DNA from: Tenericutes bacterium ADurb.BinA155
Lineage (GTDB): Bacteria; Bacillota_I; Bacilli_A; RFN20; CAG-826
Assembly: GCA_002068375.1 (NCBI GenBank)
Contig: MVZL01000027.1
Location: 1-10,745, forward strand
Direction of reading: 5' to 3'
DNA: 10,745 nt
Position 1 is the first letter of the stretch; every line of letters starts with the position of its first letter. Of this stretch, positions 4,281 to 10,710 are shown one piece after another. The notes under the pieces were generated by a model, which was given only the letters and a program-made list of their open reading frames with translations, ran no database searches and was not told the origin of the DNA. A program made the translations under genes and the position numbers.

Positions 4281-6044
4281 TTACACCGTTTCCTTATGGG
4301 CGATGTCCCGGATGGTCCGGTAGAGCGCGAAGTAGACTGGGGTGATTTCTAGACGCCCGATGAACATCGCGATCGAGAGGATCCACAAAGTCGAATCGTA
4401 GGCGAATAAGCTATAGGTGGCCTTATACGCGTAGAAATCGACGATGGTGTTGCCGGTGCCCGATAGCCCGGAAGCGAATTCGTAGATCCCTTCCTGGAAG
4501 TTATAGCCCGGGAAGAAAGAAAGCGCTAAGGAGCCGACCGCCAAAACCCCTAAATAGAATAAGGCGTAGAGGGAAGCGTCCTTGTATTCGCCGACTTCGA
4601 CCTCTTTGGTTTCCCCCGCTCTCGTGATGAGGTGAGGATAAAGCATCCGCGAAGGGGCGAAGCGGTATTTGAAATCCCAATGGATCTCTTTGCTGATCAA
4701 AATGATCCGGTATTGCTTAATCGCGCCCGCGGTCGAGCGTCCGATGCCGGGCAGCGCCGCGACCGCGTCGAACTCGCGCGGGAACTCGCCGATGATCATG
4801 CAAATGACGCTAAGGAAGAAGGCAGCGCTCCCTAAGTGGACGATATAGGCGACGTTGCTAAAGCCGGTGGTCGTGAGGCAGCTGATCGTCTGGAACGCGG
4901 CGTAATGGAGGGCGGTTCCAAAGTCATAGTTGGTCCCGATGATCGCCCCGTTATTATCTTCCATCCCCGTCATGATCCCGACCGCCATAAGAAGCGTCAC
5001 GATCACCAAGAAGATGGCGGCGAAGCGGACTTCGCAATCGCGGAAGAACTTCTTCCATTTGAAGCGGATGAGATTCAGGTGGAGCACGAAGCTGGTCGCG
5101 CCTAAAAGCATGAGGACGCACATCGTGATCTCCATGCCCCATTGGTTATAGGGCAGGATTCCATTGCCGACATAAGAGGCGTCGATGAAATAAGTGATCG
5201 AGGTGCTCCGGGTCGAGAAACCGCCCGTCGCGAGGGCGGCGATGCTGTGGTTCAGGGCATCGAACCAGTCCATCCCGAAGAGCCATAAGGCCAAAGTCCC
5301 TAACAAAATATAGGCGGTGTAAATCGAAAGGATGATCTTGGCGGATTTGCCTAAGTTCGGGAGCAGTTTGTCGTTATGGCCTTCCGCGTAATTAAGCTTC
5401 ATGCCGTAGCGGTCGGAAATGACGGAAGCGACGATGAGGACGAGGCCAACCCCGCCGATAAACTGGGTGAAGCTCCGATAGAACAAGAAAATATGGGGGC
5501 AGAACGGGGTGAAGGTTTCGCTGCTACTCGAAAAAGCGCTCGCCCCATCGAGGACATCCTTGAAGATGGTGAATCCGGTCGTCGCATAACCCGAAGTGCT
5601 TTCGAAGAAGGCTTCGGTGTAGCTGTAGGTATGGCCCGCTCCATCGACTTTGCCCATGAGGAAGAAAGGGAAGGCGCCTAGGGCCACCGCAAATAACCAA
5701 ATCGCGACCAATAGGACCGAGTCTTGATGCTTCTCGAGCTTCGCTTTTTCGGCGTGGAACAAGAAGATGAAATAGAGGGCGAGGCCAAGGAAAATCGCGC
5801 TGCCGCCCGGGATCACGAAATCGGCCCAGCAGGTCCATTCCTTCCAATAGAAGGCGATCATGAGAAGCGGAATCAGCGTGATGACCCCGATTAAGGCCAT
5901 AAAGATCCCTAAGTAACCAAAGATCAGCTTATAGCCGTTAGCGACCCTGGTCTTTTTAGGCGCGATATAAAGGGGCTTCACCACCACTGGGGTTTCCGGA
6001 AGTTTCGAAAGGCCATCGCGTTTGGAGGTAAGCTTATTTTTCAT
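4281..6044 (-). CDS. trkH: Trk/Ktr potassium channel-like subunit TrkH, with an unusual insertion
   Basis: This 587-residue membrane protein moves K+ (or Na+) through a pore built from four M1-P-M2 repeats. All four filter loops are visible: TSGYATTGFT (150-159), LATGGFST (271-278), CLTTTGFSN (389-397) and GLSGTGNT (526-533). A charged N-terminal stretch of about 35 residues comes before the first membrane helix. It is longer than typical KtrB or TrkH (about 450-490). Part of the excess is at 420-436, just after the third pore loop, where the usual short Gly-rich GSTAGGIK loop is replaced by a MutY-like stretch (see the separate entry at 4722-4790). The gene starts 10 nt after the trkA stop and is part of the trkA-trkA-trkH-yqeY operon, so the two RCK proteins are its expected cytosolic gating partners. 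Whether the insertion leaves transport intact cannot be told. Confidence 0.93.
   Translation of the reverse strand: MKNKLTSKRDGLSKLPETPVVVKPLYIAPKKTRVANGYKLIFGYLGIFMALIGVITLIPLLMIAFYWKEWTCWADFVIPGGSAIFLGLALYFIFLFHAEKAKLEKHQDSVLLVAIWLFAVALGAFPFFLMGKVDGAGHTYSYTEAFFESTSGYATTGFTIFKDVLDGASAFSSSSETFTPFCPHIFLFYRSFTQFIGGVGLVLIVASVISDRYGMKLNYAEGHNDKLLPNLGKSAKIILSIYTAYILLGTLALWLFGMDWFDALNHSIAALATGGFSTRSTSITYFIDASYVGNGILPYNQWGMEITMCVLMLLGATSFVLHLNLIRFKWKKFFRDCEVRFAAIFLVIVTLLMAVGIMTGMEDNNGAIIGTNYDFGTALHYAAFQTISCLTTTGFSNVAYIVHLGSAAFFLSVICMIIGEFPREFDAVAALPGIGRSTAGAIKQYRIILISKEIHWDFKYRFAPSRMLYPHLITRAGETKEVEVGEYKDASLYALFYLGVLAVGSLALSFFPGYNFQEGIYEFASGLSGTGNTIVDFYAYKATYSLFAYDSTLWILSIAMFIGRLEITPVYFALYRTIRDIAHKETV
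4722..4790 (-). other. GC-rich MutY-like patch inside trkH
   Basis: These 69 bp encode residues 419-441 of TrkH. I count 14 A/T bases, so the patch is about 80% GC against roughly half in the rest of the gene. The translation contains GEFPREFDAV followed directly by AALPGIGRSTAGAI. This closely resembles the helix-hairpin-helix of the adenine glycosylase MutY, remembered in E. coli as GKFPETFEEV and then AALPGVGRSTAGAI. TrkH proteins normally have a short IGG-x-x-GSTAGGIK loop here. The frame is kept on both sides. STAG-x-I is common to both families, giving a natural crossover point. Confidence 0.75.
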
Positions 6045-6054
6045 CGGCTTACCC

Positions 6055-6717
6055 CTACTTCTCCTGCTCGATGAAGGCCATCACTTTGTTCTGGTCTTCG
6101 GGGGCGCAGGTAATCAAGAGTTTATCTTTGGTTCGGATATCGACTTGGCCGTTGGGGATCACGACTTCGCCATTGCGGTAAATGCAGGAGATCGAAGCGT
6201 ATTTCGGGAAGGCGATGTTCATCAGTTTCTTCCCGGCGATCTTGAACTTCGAAAGGATGACCGCTTCCACGATCACGATCTTGTTGTTTTCTAGCGACAG
6301 GGTCTTCATCAGGTCTTCCACCGTCGACTCGCTCTTGACCGATTGGCCTAAGAGGTAGGTCGAAGAAATGACCGAATCGATCCCTAAGCTCTTATAGAGG
6401 TCGACGTTCGTGGGGTTATTGACCACGCAGATGCACTTTTTGGCCCCGAAGCATTTCTTGGCCAAGAGGCACGAGGCGTAGTTATCGCTATCGTGCTCAC
6501 AGAGGGAAATGAAAATATCGGCATCGTGGGCGTTGCTCTCTTGGAGGACGAAATTCCGCCAGGGCTCGCCGACATAAACCTGGATATGTTCCCGTTTCAA
6601 AATGAGATCGGCTTCTTCTTTGGAACCGTTAATCACCACAAGCTGGTTATCCCGCTTGTGGAACATTTTGATGATGAATTCGGCTTCGTAGGTGCCGTTT
6701 GCGATCACGATTTTCAT
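6055..6717 (-). CDS. TrkA-type RCK protein with C-terminal TrkA_C domain and degenerate nucleotide motif
   Basis: This 220-residue cytosolic protein has an N-terminal Rossmann-like RCK domain (about 1-135) and a TrkA_C domain (about 136-218, with ISCIYRNGEVVIPNG and the closing KDKLLITCAPED). Such proteins form rings under TrkH/KtrB and gate it in response to nucleotides. The expected GxGxxG loop after the first strand reads VIANGTYEAEF (4-14), so the glycine motif is lost. The acidic residue after strand two is also absent: VVINGS (27-32) stands where VxxxD/E is usual. Nucleotide binding is therefore doubtful. The start is 2 nt after the stop of the upstream trkA gene, so translation is probably coupled. 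With that gene it makes a complementary pair. The symbol trkA or ktrA could apply to either, so I leave it blank. Confidence 0.9.
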   Translation of the reverse strand: MKIVIANGTYEAEFIIKMFHKRDNQLVVINGSKEEADLILKREHIQVYVGEPWRNFVLQESNAHDADIFISLCEHDSDNYASCLLAKKCFGAKKCICVVNNPTNVDLYKSLGIDSVISSTYLLGQSVKSESTVEDLMKTLSLENNKIVIVEAVILSKFKIAGKKLMNIAFPKYASISCIYRNGEVVIPNGQVDIRTKDKLLITCAPEDQNKVMAFIEQEK

Positions 6718-6719
6718 GG

Positions 6720-7142
6720 TTACTTTTTCTCCGCGGCATTCCGAAGCGAAAGATAACGCTCTTTGCTGAGCTGGAACGGATAGATCGGGGTGATATTGAA
6801 GCCTTTGATCAGGACGCCCTTATCGGGGTCATCGAATCGGACATAGATATTGGGGACGTGGTAGATCTTATCGGCGACATGGGCCACGAAAAGGTTGACG
6901 TTATCGTCACCCGTCGTGATCACGATCGTCCGGGCCGAAGCGATCATCGCGTCTTCTAAGGCGGCGATGTCGGTCGCGTCCGCGGTGATTTTGTAGCCGG
7001 AGAAGACATCGCTCAAGCGATCAAAAGAACTCTTATCCGGATCAAGGACAATCACGTTGTCCCCATGGGAGAAGGCGTCATTGGCGATGCTGGCGCCTAA
7101 GCGTCCGCACCCCACCACCAAAAGTTTGTTTTTGAAAGCCAT
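6720..7142 (-). CDS. Short TrkA-type RCK protein, nucleotide-binding domain only
   Basis: This 140-residue protein is a single TrkA_N/RCK domain. KNKLLVVGCGRLGASIA (4-20) holds a canonical GxGxxG, and VLDPD (32-36) supplies the acidic residue that usually contacts the ribose of NAD(H) or ATP. The end (YPFQLSKERYLSLRNAAEKK) has a short helix and no TrkA_C domain. It is the first gene of the trk operon, with its own promoter upstream. Its likely role is the nucleotide sensor of a mixed ring with the second RCK protein below TrkH. Full-length KtrA is about 220 residues. The shortness is not a frameshift, because the next gene begins 2 nt later with its own Met and its own RCK domain. Confidence 0.9.
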   Translation of the reverse strand: MAFKNKLLVVGCGRLGASIANDAFSHGDNVIVLDPDKSSFDRLSDVFSGYKITADATDIAALEDAMIASARTIVITTGDDNVNLFVAHVADKIYHVPNIYVRFDDPDKGVLIKGFNITPIYPFQLSKERYLSLRNAAEKK

Positions 7143-7154
7143 AAATCGAGCCTT

Positions 7155-7172
7155 GTCTTTTAATGAAAAGAC
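7155..7172. other. Inverted repeat at the expected start of the trk operon transcript
   Basis: GTCTTTT (7155-7161) and AAAAGAC (7166-7172) are exact reverse complements around AATG. With the -10 at 7183-7178, transcription should start at about 7171, inside this repeat. It could be an operator, or a small hairpin at the 5' end of the mRNA. Confidence 0.45.
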
Positions 7173-7177
7173 ACCGC

Positions 7178-7206
7178 ATTATACCGCGATGCTAGCAGGA
7201 GGGCAA
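7178..7206 (-). promoter_or_regulatory. Promoter of the trk operon
   Basis: On the minus strand a perfect TATAAT (7183-7178) follows TTGCCC (7206-7201, 4 of 6 consensus) after exactly 17 bases. The -35 lies in the last codons of the DUF5662 gene, so the operon can be expressed separately from the sir2 unit. Confidence 0.7.
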
Positions 7207-7788
7207 ATCTTCGGTCGGATGAAGTTCGGAGTAAGTCTCAAACTGCGGAAGCTTGGACGTGATCTCTTGGTACTTCGCTTTCGTCTCTTTTTTGTGGAGA
7301 TGGGTCCACTCCGACTCCGCGTAATTTTGGAGGCACCAATCGATGAACTGCCTCGTCGCTTCCGTCATGTAATAATGCTTCGAATGGTCGCGAAAGTACT
7401 GCACGGGTACCTCCTTTTTGAAACTTTTGCCTCCGTAGACCTTGCTGGCCGCGAGCATATCGCACACGTATTCGACCGCCCACTTGTAGGGCATCGTGCA
7501 GAGAACCAATTTCCCCATATAGAAATCGGTCCAATACTCCCAATGATGGGGGTTATGGCGGGTATGGTGCTGGCAGATATAGGAGAAATTCTGGTGGGCT
7601 TTCCGTTCGCCTAGGACCGGGGAGCAATGGCCGTTATAGAACTGCTTGGACCAATGGAACTCGGTATAGCCGTATTTGGTGAGGTCGTGCCGGAGGGCAT
7701 GGAAGAAGATCCCCATGTGGGCGGCGTTGCGGATCACCTGATGCCGGTGCTTCGTGATCGTGATGAAATGCTTAAAACCATGGCTCAT
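7192..7788 (-). CDS. DUF5662 family protein, histidine-rich
   Basis: This 198-residue soluble protein has 20 histidines. The arrangement HALRHDLTKYG (30-40), QHHTRHNPHHWEYW (73-86) and Asp110 in CDMLAASKVYG is the pattern of DUF5662. That family looks like a compact metal-binding, HD-type helical fold, and its substrate is not known. Here H34-D35, H74, H75, H78, H81, H82 and D110 are the obvious ligand candidates. The start at 7788 has GAAGGA close by and AAGGAG ten bases upstream. The latter overlaps the stop codon of sir2, seven bases away, so the two genes are very likely cotranscribed and translationally coupled. I assign the family from memory, and the function is open. Confidence 0.85.
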   Translation of the reverse strand: MSHGFKHFITITKHRHQVIRNAAHMGIFFHALRHDLTKYGYTEFHWSKQFYNGHCSPVLGERKAHQNFSYICQHHTRHNPHHWEYWTDFYMGKLVLCTMPYKWAVEYVCDMLAASKVYGGKSFKKEVPVQYFRDHSKHYYMTEATRQFIDWCLQNYAESEWTHLHKKETKAKYQEITSKLPQFETYSELHPTEDLPSC

Positions 7789-7795
7789 AAATCCT

Positions 7796-8530
7796 TCACT
7801 CCTTTAAAATCGCCGAAAGAACGCTTCCGATATCCTCAGGGATCACGTATTCGCAATAGGGATCGTAATGGGTCGCTTCTTTGTTGATGATGATTTGGTG
7901 CTGACCCCCAAAGTAGTTCACTAACCCCGCGCAGGGATAAACGTTCATCGAGGTACCCCCGATGATGAGGAGATCGGCTTGCTCCATCGCGGTGACCGCC
8001 GCACCAAGAACCTCTTCATCAAGTGGCTCTTCATAAAGAACCACATCGGGCTTAATAAGGCCCCCGCACTTGGGACAATGCGGGACCCCGCTATTTTGGA
8101 TTTGATCGAGGGAATAACGCTCCCCGCACTCGGTGCAGTAGTAACGTTTGGTGGAACCATGAGCCTCGAGGACAGCTTTCGAGCCCGCTTCTTGATGAAG
8201 CCCATCGATATTTTGGGTGATGATCGTGAGCCGATGACCCCGCTTCTCGTAGTCCGCTAAAGCAAAATGGGCTAAGTTCGGTTTGGCCTTCAGGTTCACC
8301 ATCTGGGACCAATAGAATTCATAGAACGTCGAAGGATGGGCTTCAAAGTAACTATGGGAAAGCATCGTCTCATAAGGAACCCCATATTTGGACTCGCAGT
8401 TATAGATCCCTTGGGGCGAACGGAAATCGGGGATCCCCGAAGCGGTTGAAACCCCAGCCCCACCTAAAAAGACGATTGAGCGGGACGCCTTCACTAAGGC
8501 ACGGATTTTCTCTAAAGTCATTTGGTCCAT
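7796..8530 (-). CDS. NAD-dependent protein deacetylase, SIR2 family
   Basis: This 244-residue sirtuin removes acyl groups from protein lysines using NAD+, releasing nicotinamide and O-acetyl-ADP-ribose. All the hallmarks are present: GAGVSTASGIPDFRS (24-38), TQNIDGLH (105-112), catalytic His124 in EAHGS, a four-cysteine zinc site (C132, C135, C152, C155), and GGTSMNVYP (191-199), then INKE (215-218). The length is normal for bacterial CobB/Sir2. I see no Tyr/Arg pair of the desuccinylase type in the first part, which suggests deacetylation, but that is inference. The start ATG (8530) lies six bases after a perfect TATAAT, with no Shine-Dalgarno sequence, so it is probably translated from a leaderless mRNA. 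It is the first gene of a two-gene unit with DUF5662 and is divergent from the Fic gene. Confidence 0.95.
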   Translation of the reverse strand: MDQMTLEKIRALVKASRSIVFLGGAGVSTASGIPDFRSPQGIYNCESKYGVPYETMLSHSYFEAHPSTFYEFYWSQMVNLKAKPNLAHFALADYEKRGHRLTIITQNIDGLHQEAGSKAVLEAHGSTKRYYCTECGERYSLDQIQNSGVPHCPKCGGLIKPDVVLYEEPLDEEVLGAAVTAMEQADLLIIGGTSMNVYPCAGLVNYFGGQHQIIINKEATHYDPYCEYVIPEDIGSVLSAILKE

Positions 8531-8536
8531 AAGGAG

Positions 8537-8542
8537 ATTATA
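8537..8542 (-). promoter_or_regulatory. -10 element placed for a leaderless transcript (sir2)
   Basis: The minus strand reads TATAAT, then CTCCTT, then ATG. The perfect hexamer is six bases from the start codon, so the message should begin at about the A of ATG. No clear -35 is seen at 16-18 nt. Confidence 0.6.
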
Positions 8543-8586
8543 GCCCCTTGGTTAACGAAAGAAGGGACGGAGTTTTGAAAACGAAG

Positions 8587-8608
8587 CCTTCGGAGAGGAA
8601 GCCGAAGG
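8587..8608. other. 7-bp inverted repeat in the sir2-fic intergenic region
   Basis: CCTTCGG (8587-8593) and CCGAAGG (8602-8608) pair around an 8-nt loop. There is no T-tract and no gene end nearby, so it is not a normal terminator. It lies between divergent promoters and could be a shared regulatory site. Confidence 0.4.
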
Positions 8609-8621
8609 ATTCCGCGATAAA

Positions 8622-8657
8622 AAGTGACTAAGTAAGTGACTAAGTAAGTGACTAAGT
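8622..8657. repeat. Three perfect 12-bp tandem repeats upstream of the Fic gene
   Basis: AAGTGACTAAGT occurs three times head to tail with no spacer (8622-8633, 8634-8645, 8646-8657). The array ends 28 bp before the -10 of the Fic gene, so it abuts or overlaps the -35 zone. It could be a binding array, or a repeat tract whose copy number changes. Confidence 0.95.
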
Positions 8658-8685
8658 AATACTGGATTTTAGTCCGATGCTATCG

Positions 8686-8691
8686 TATAAT
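8686..8691 (+). promoter_or_regulatory. -10 element of the Fic gene
   Basis: A perfect TATAAT lies 14 bases before the ATG at 8706, predicting a leader of about eight bases and no room for a Shine-Dalgarno sequence. The best -35 at 17 nt, TGGATT (8663-8668), is poor (3 of 6), so this promoter may depend on an activator at the adjacent repeats. Confidence 0.55.
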
Positions 8692-8705
8692 TTCATTGTT
8701 CCATT

Positions 8706-9698
8706 ATGAGCACCTATGAGCCCCCTTATTCGCTGGATGACGCCTTGTTTCTTTTAATCGCTTCGATCAGCGAGAAAATGACCCGGGTCGATTTCAGCAC
8801 GGCTGGGGCCAGCCCGTTACGGCTTCGAAAGGAAGTTCAACTTCAATCCCTTCATTCTTCCTTAGCCATCGAAGCCAATTCGTTAACCCTTGACGCGGTG
8901 AAGGATGTCGTGAAAGGCGTCCCCGTCCTCGGGCCCCAAAAAGACATCTGGGAAGTAAAGGATGCCCTTGCGGCCTATGATCTCATCGCCAAAGTGGATC
9001 CCTTTTCGCTCCAAGACTTCCTTAAAGTTCACCAGCTTATGACCCAGCATACCGTTTCCGATGCCGGAACTTTTCGGCATACCGGCGAAGGCGTCTTTTC
9101 GGGGGAACGTTGCGTTTTCATGGCCCCTCCCCCCGAACGGGTGAACGGTCTGATGCAAGATCTCTTTGCCTGGATCAAGGCGAGCCAAACCAAGGTTCAT
9201 CCCCTCATCCTCAGCAGCGTCTTTCATTTTGAGCTGGTCTTCATCCACCCTTTTAGCGATGGCAACGGCCGGATGGCCCGTTACTGGCAAAGCGCCCTCT
9301 TAGGTCAAAGCAACCCTCTCTTCTACTCTTTCCCAGTCGAGAATCAGATTCGGGAACACCAAGCCGACTATTATCAGGCGATCGCGGAAAGCGAGAAAGC
9401 GGGAAATTCGAACGTTTTCTTGCACTTCATTCTCACGATGTTCGACTTGACCTTAGACCGACTTTTAAAAGGAACCTCAGCCCACAGAAAAGTCACCGTT
9501 CGTCGGGCCCATTGGTGGACTTCCCTTTCTCATGGCCGTTACTACACCGCCAAAGAACTTCAAGTTCGCTTAGGCTTAAAGAGCATCTCCTACTTCCGCT
9601 CTCATTTCTTAGAACCCGCCTTAAAAGAAGGCCATTTGCTTCCCAGCGACCCGCTTTCTCCCCGTTCGCCCACCCAGCGTTATCGTAAGAAAGATTAA
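8706..9698 (+). CDS. Fic family protein (predicted AMP-transferase)
   Basis: This 330-residue protein has the Fic core motif HPFSDGNGR (181-189), intact for transfer of AMP or another nucleotide moiety to a target hydroxyl. The N-terminal region has the inhibitory-helix segment SSLAIEANSLT (51-61). Glu56 is the expected autoinhibitory glutamate, but the usual Gly/Asn after it is Ala57. The flap region is around GVFSGERCVFMAPPPERV (129-146). The last 70 residues (RRAHWWTSLSHGRYYTAKELQVRL onward) look like a winged-helix DNA-binding domain, common in the long single-chain Fic proteins, which could support autoregulation. The inhibitory helix is in the same chain, so no separate antitoxin is needed and none is seen upstream. 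It converges with the metallo-hydrolase gene, and the stop codons overlap by 3 bp. The target protein is unknown. Confidence 0.93.
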   Translation: MSTYEPPYSLDDALFLLIASISEKMTRVDFSTAGASPLRLRKEVQLQSLHSSLAIEANSLTLDAVKDVVKGVPVLGPQKDIWEVKDALAAYDLIAKVDPFSLQDFLKVHQLMTQHTVSDAGTFRHTGEGVFSGERCVFMAPPPERVNGLMQDLFAWIKASQTKVHPLILSSVFHFELVFIHPFSDGNGRMARYWQSALLGQSNPLFYSFPVENQIREHQADYYQAIAESEKAGNSNVFLHFILTMFDLTLDRLLKGTSAHRKVTVRRAHWWTSLSHGRYYTAKELQVRLGLKSISYFRSHFLEPALKEGHLLPSDPLSPRSPTQRYRKKD

Positions 9699-10486
9699 TG
9701 GAATTGCTTCGGCCCAATCCGAATTCTTGGGGCGTTTCTTCCGGCGGGGAACTCGAAGATCCGGTGCTTATAAACGTGATAGGGTTTGAGCAGTAACATC
9801 TTCTCCGCTAAAGCGATGAGGTCACTGATTTCTTGAGAGGTGATCGGCTCTTTTTTATGGCCGCCATAAACCGTATAGGTCTTGGCTAACTCTTCGACCT
9901 TTTTGGCGCCCATTAGCCATATCGATAACGTCGTCGAATGGGGTAACTGAAGCCAAAGATAAGGGTTCACGTCATCCCCGCTAAAAAGAAGATGGTTCCC
10001 CTCGTCCAATAAGGCAATGGAGCCTTTGGTATGGCCGGGGATCAAGAGAGTTCGAATAACCCGGCCCCCCAGATCAAAACTCTTCCCCGCGGAGAAATAG
10101 ACGAATTTGCCTTTTTCTTTTAATTTGCCCCAGGGCATTTTGACATGGCCGAGTTTCAGTAAGAGTTTCCCCGCGAAGTGGGAGCCGAGGAACGCGCAGG
10201 CGAAGCCCCGATCATGCCGTTCCACCAAGCACGAAGCGAACGCCTTCCGTCCCCCCACGTGGTCGCAGTGCTTATGGGTCGCGACCAAGGTTAAGGGAAG
10301 GGAAGTGAGACTTTTTAAAGTCGAACCGATATCCCCGGCCCCAATCCCCGAGTCGATCACTAGGCCCGAAGTTTCGCCAAGGAGCAAATAGACATTGACG
10401 ATTCCGCCTTCATCGATCTGGTAGGTCTTTGGGGCGATCTCGCGAATTTGGTGAATCCCATCGGGGGCTAAACTCGGCTCATTCAT
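9695..10486 (-). CDS. Metallo-beta-lactamase fold hydrolase
   Basis: This hydrolase has 263 residues from ATG 10486 (MNEPSLAPDG). It carries the metal-binding motif THKHCDHVGG, with H71, H73, D75 and H76, plus H152 in PGHTKGS, D171 in FSGDD and H210 in YGGH: a full set of ligands for a two-metal site. Such enzymes range from glyoxalase II to lactonases and other hydrolases, and the sequence does not settle the substrate. I reject a GTG start six codons upstream because it lies in the T-run of the preceding terminator. The chosen ATG has no Shine-Dalgarno sequence and lies six bases after a -10-like hexamer, as for two other genes here. It is monocistronic, and its 3' end overlaps the stop of the convergent Fic gene. 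No terminator lies between them. Confidence 0.9.
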   Translation of the reverse strand: MNEPSLAPDGIHQIREIAPKTYQIDEGGIVNVYLLLGETSGLVIDSGIGAGDIGSTLKSLTSLPLTLVATHKHCDHVGGRKAFASCLVERHDRGFACAFLGSHFAGKLLLKLGHVKMPWGKLKEKGKFVYFSAGKSFDLGGRVIRTLLIPGHTKGSIALLDEGNHLLFSGDDVNPYLWLQLPHSTTLSIWLMGAKKVEELAKTYTVYGGHKKEPITSQEISDLIALAEKMLLLKPYHVYKHRIFEFPAGRNAPRIRIGPKQFH

Positions 10487-10492
10487 AGGTCT

Positions 10493-10498
10493 AGTATG
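10493..10498 (-). promoter_or_regulatory. -10-like element placed for a leaderless transcript (metallo-hydrolase)
   Basis: The minus strand reads TGT-CATACT, six bases, ATG. CATACT matches 4 of 6 consensus bases, and the TG one base upstream makes it an extended -10, which can work without a -35. None is visible here. Confidence 0.45.
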
Positions 10499-10502
10499 AC
10501 AC

Positions 10503-10533
10503 AAAAAGGAGGAAGGGAATCCCTTTCTCCTTT
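10503..10533 (-). terminator. Rho-independent terminator after the oxidoreductase fragment
   Basis: On the minus strand a 13-position stem (AAAGGAG, one mismatch, AAGGG; then CCCTT, mismatch, CTCCTTT) closes a 3-nt loop. The descending arm runs into five T at 10507-10503. It starts about 20 bases after the oxidoreductase stop codon. Confidence 0.88.
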
Positions 10534-10554
10534 GTCTTTGGGCGTTCTTCTTCT

Positions 10555-10710
10555 TTAAGCGAAGAGATCGTTAAAGGCTTCGCTCATGGTCGGATGGGTG
10601 TAGATCATATCGCGTAAGGCGGTATAGGGCAGCTGGTAATCCATCGCTAACTTCACCAGGTTAATGAGCTCATAGGACTCATTGCAATAAAGATGGGCCC
10701 CTAAGATTGA
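10555..10710 (-). pseudogene. C-terminal fragment of a FAD-dependent pyridine nucleotide-disulfide oxidoreductase
   Basis: The frame ends at TAA 10557-10555. Its last 50 codons give ILGAHLYCNESYELINLV and, further on, LRDMIYTHPTMSEAFNDLFA. This is the end of the dimerisation domain of the lipoamide dehydrogenase/mercuric reductase family, including the His and Glu of the active-site HPTxSE motif. Family members are about 450 residues, so some 400 codons should lie upstream. Instead, the homology stops at about 10707 and an in-frame TAG follows at 10728-10726. The interrupting sequence does not look like this protein. The gene was therefore truncated, probably by an insertion. Its terminator is intact. 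Confidence 0.75.

Noticed and set aside
8622..8657. CRISPR-like array
   Set aside because: The units are 12 bp and directly adjacent without spacers, and there are no cas genes.
8531..8705. Antitoxin gene upstream of the Fic gene
   Set aside because: The 175-bp spacer has no credible frame, and the Fic protein carries its own inhibitory helix.
9680..9720. Shared terminator between the convergent Fic and metallo-hydrolase genes
   Set aside because: The stop codons overlap and I found no GC-rich stem with a T-run on either side.
10487..10504. GTG start for the metallo-hydrolase six codons upstream
   Set aside because: It falls in the T-run of the oxidoreductase terminator and upstream of the -10-like box, so the message would not contain it.
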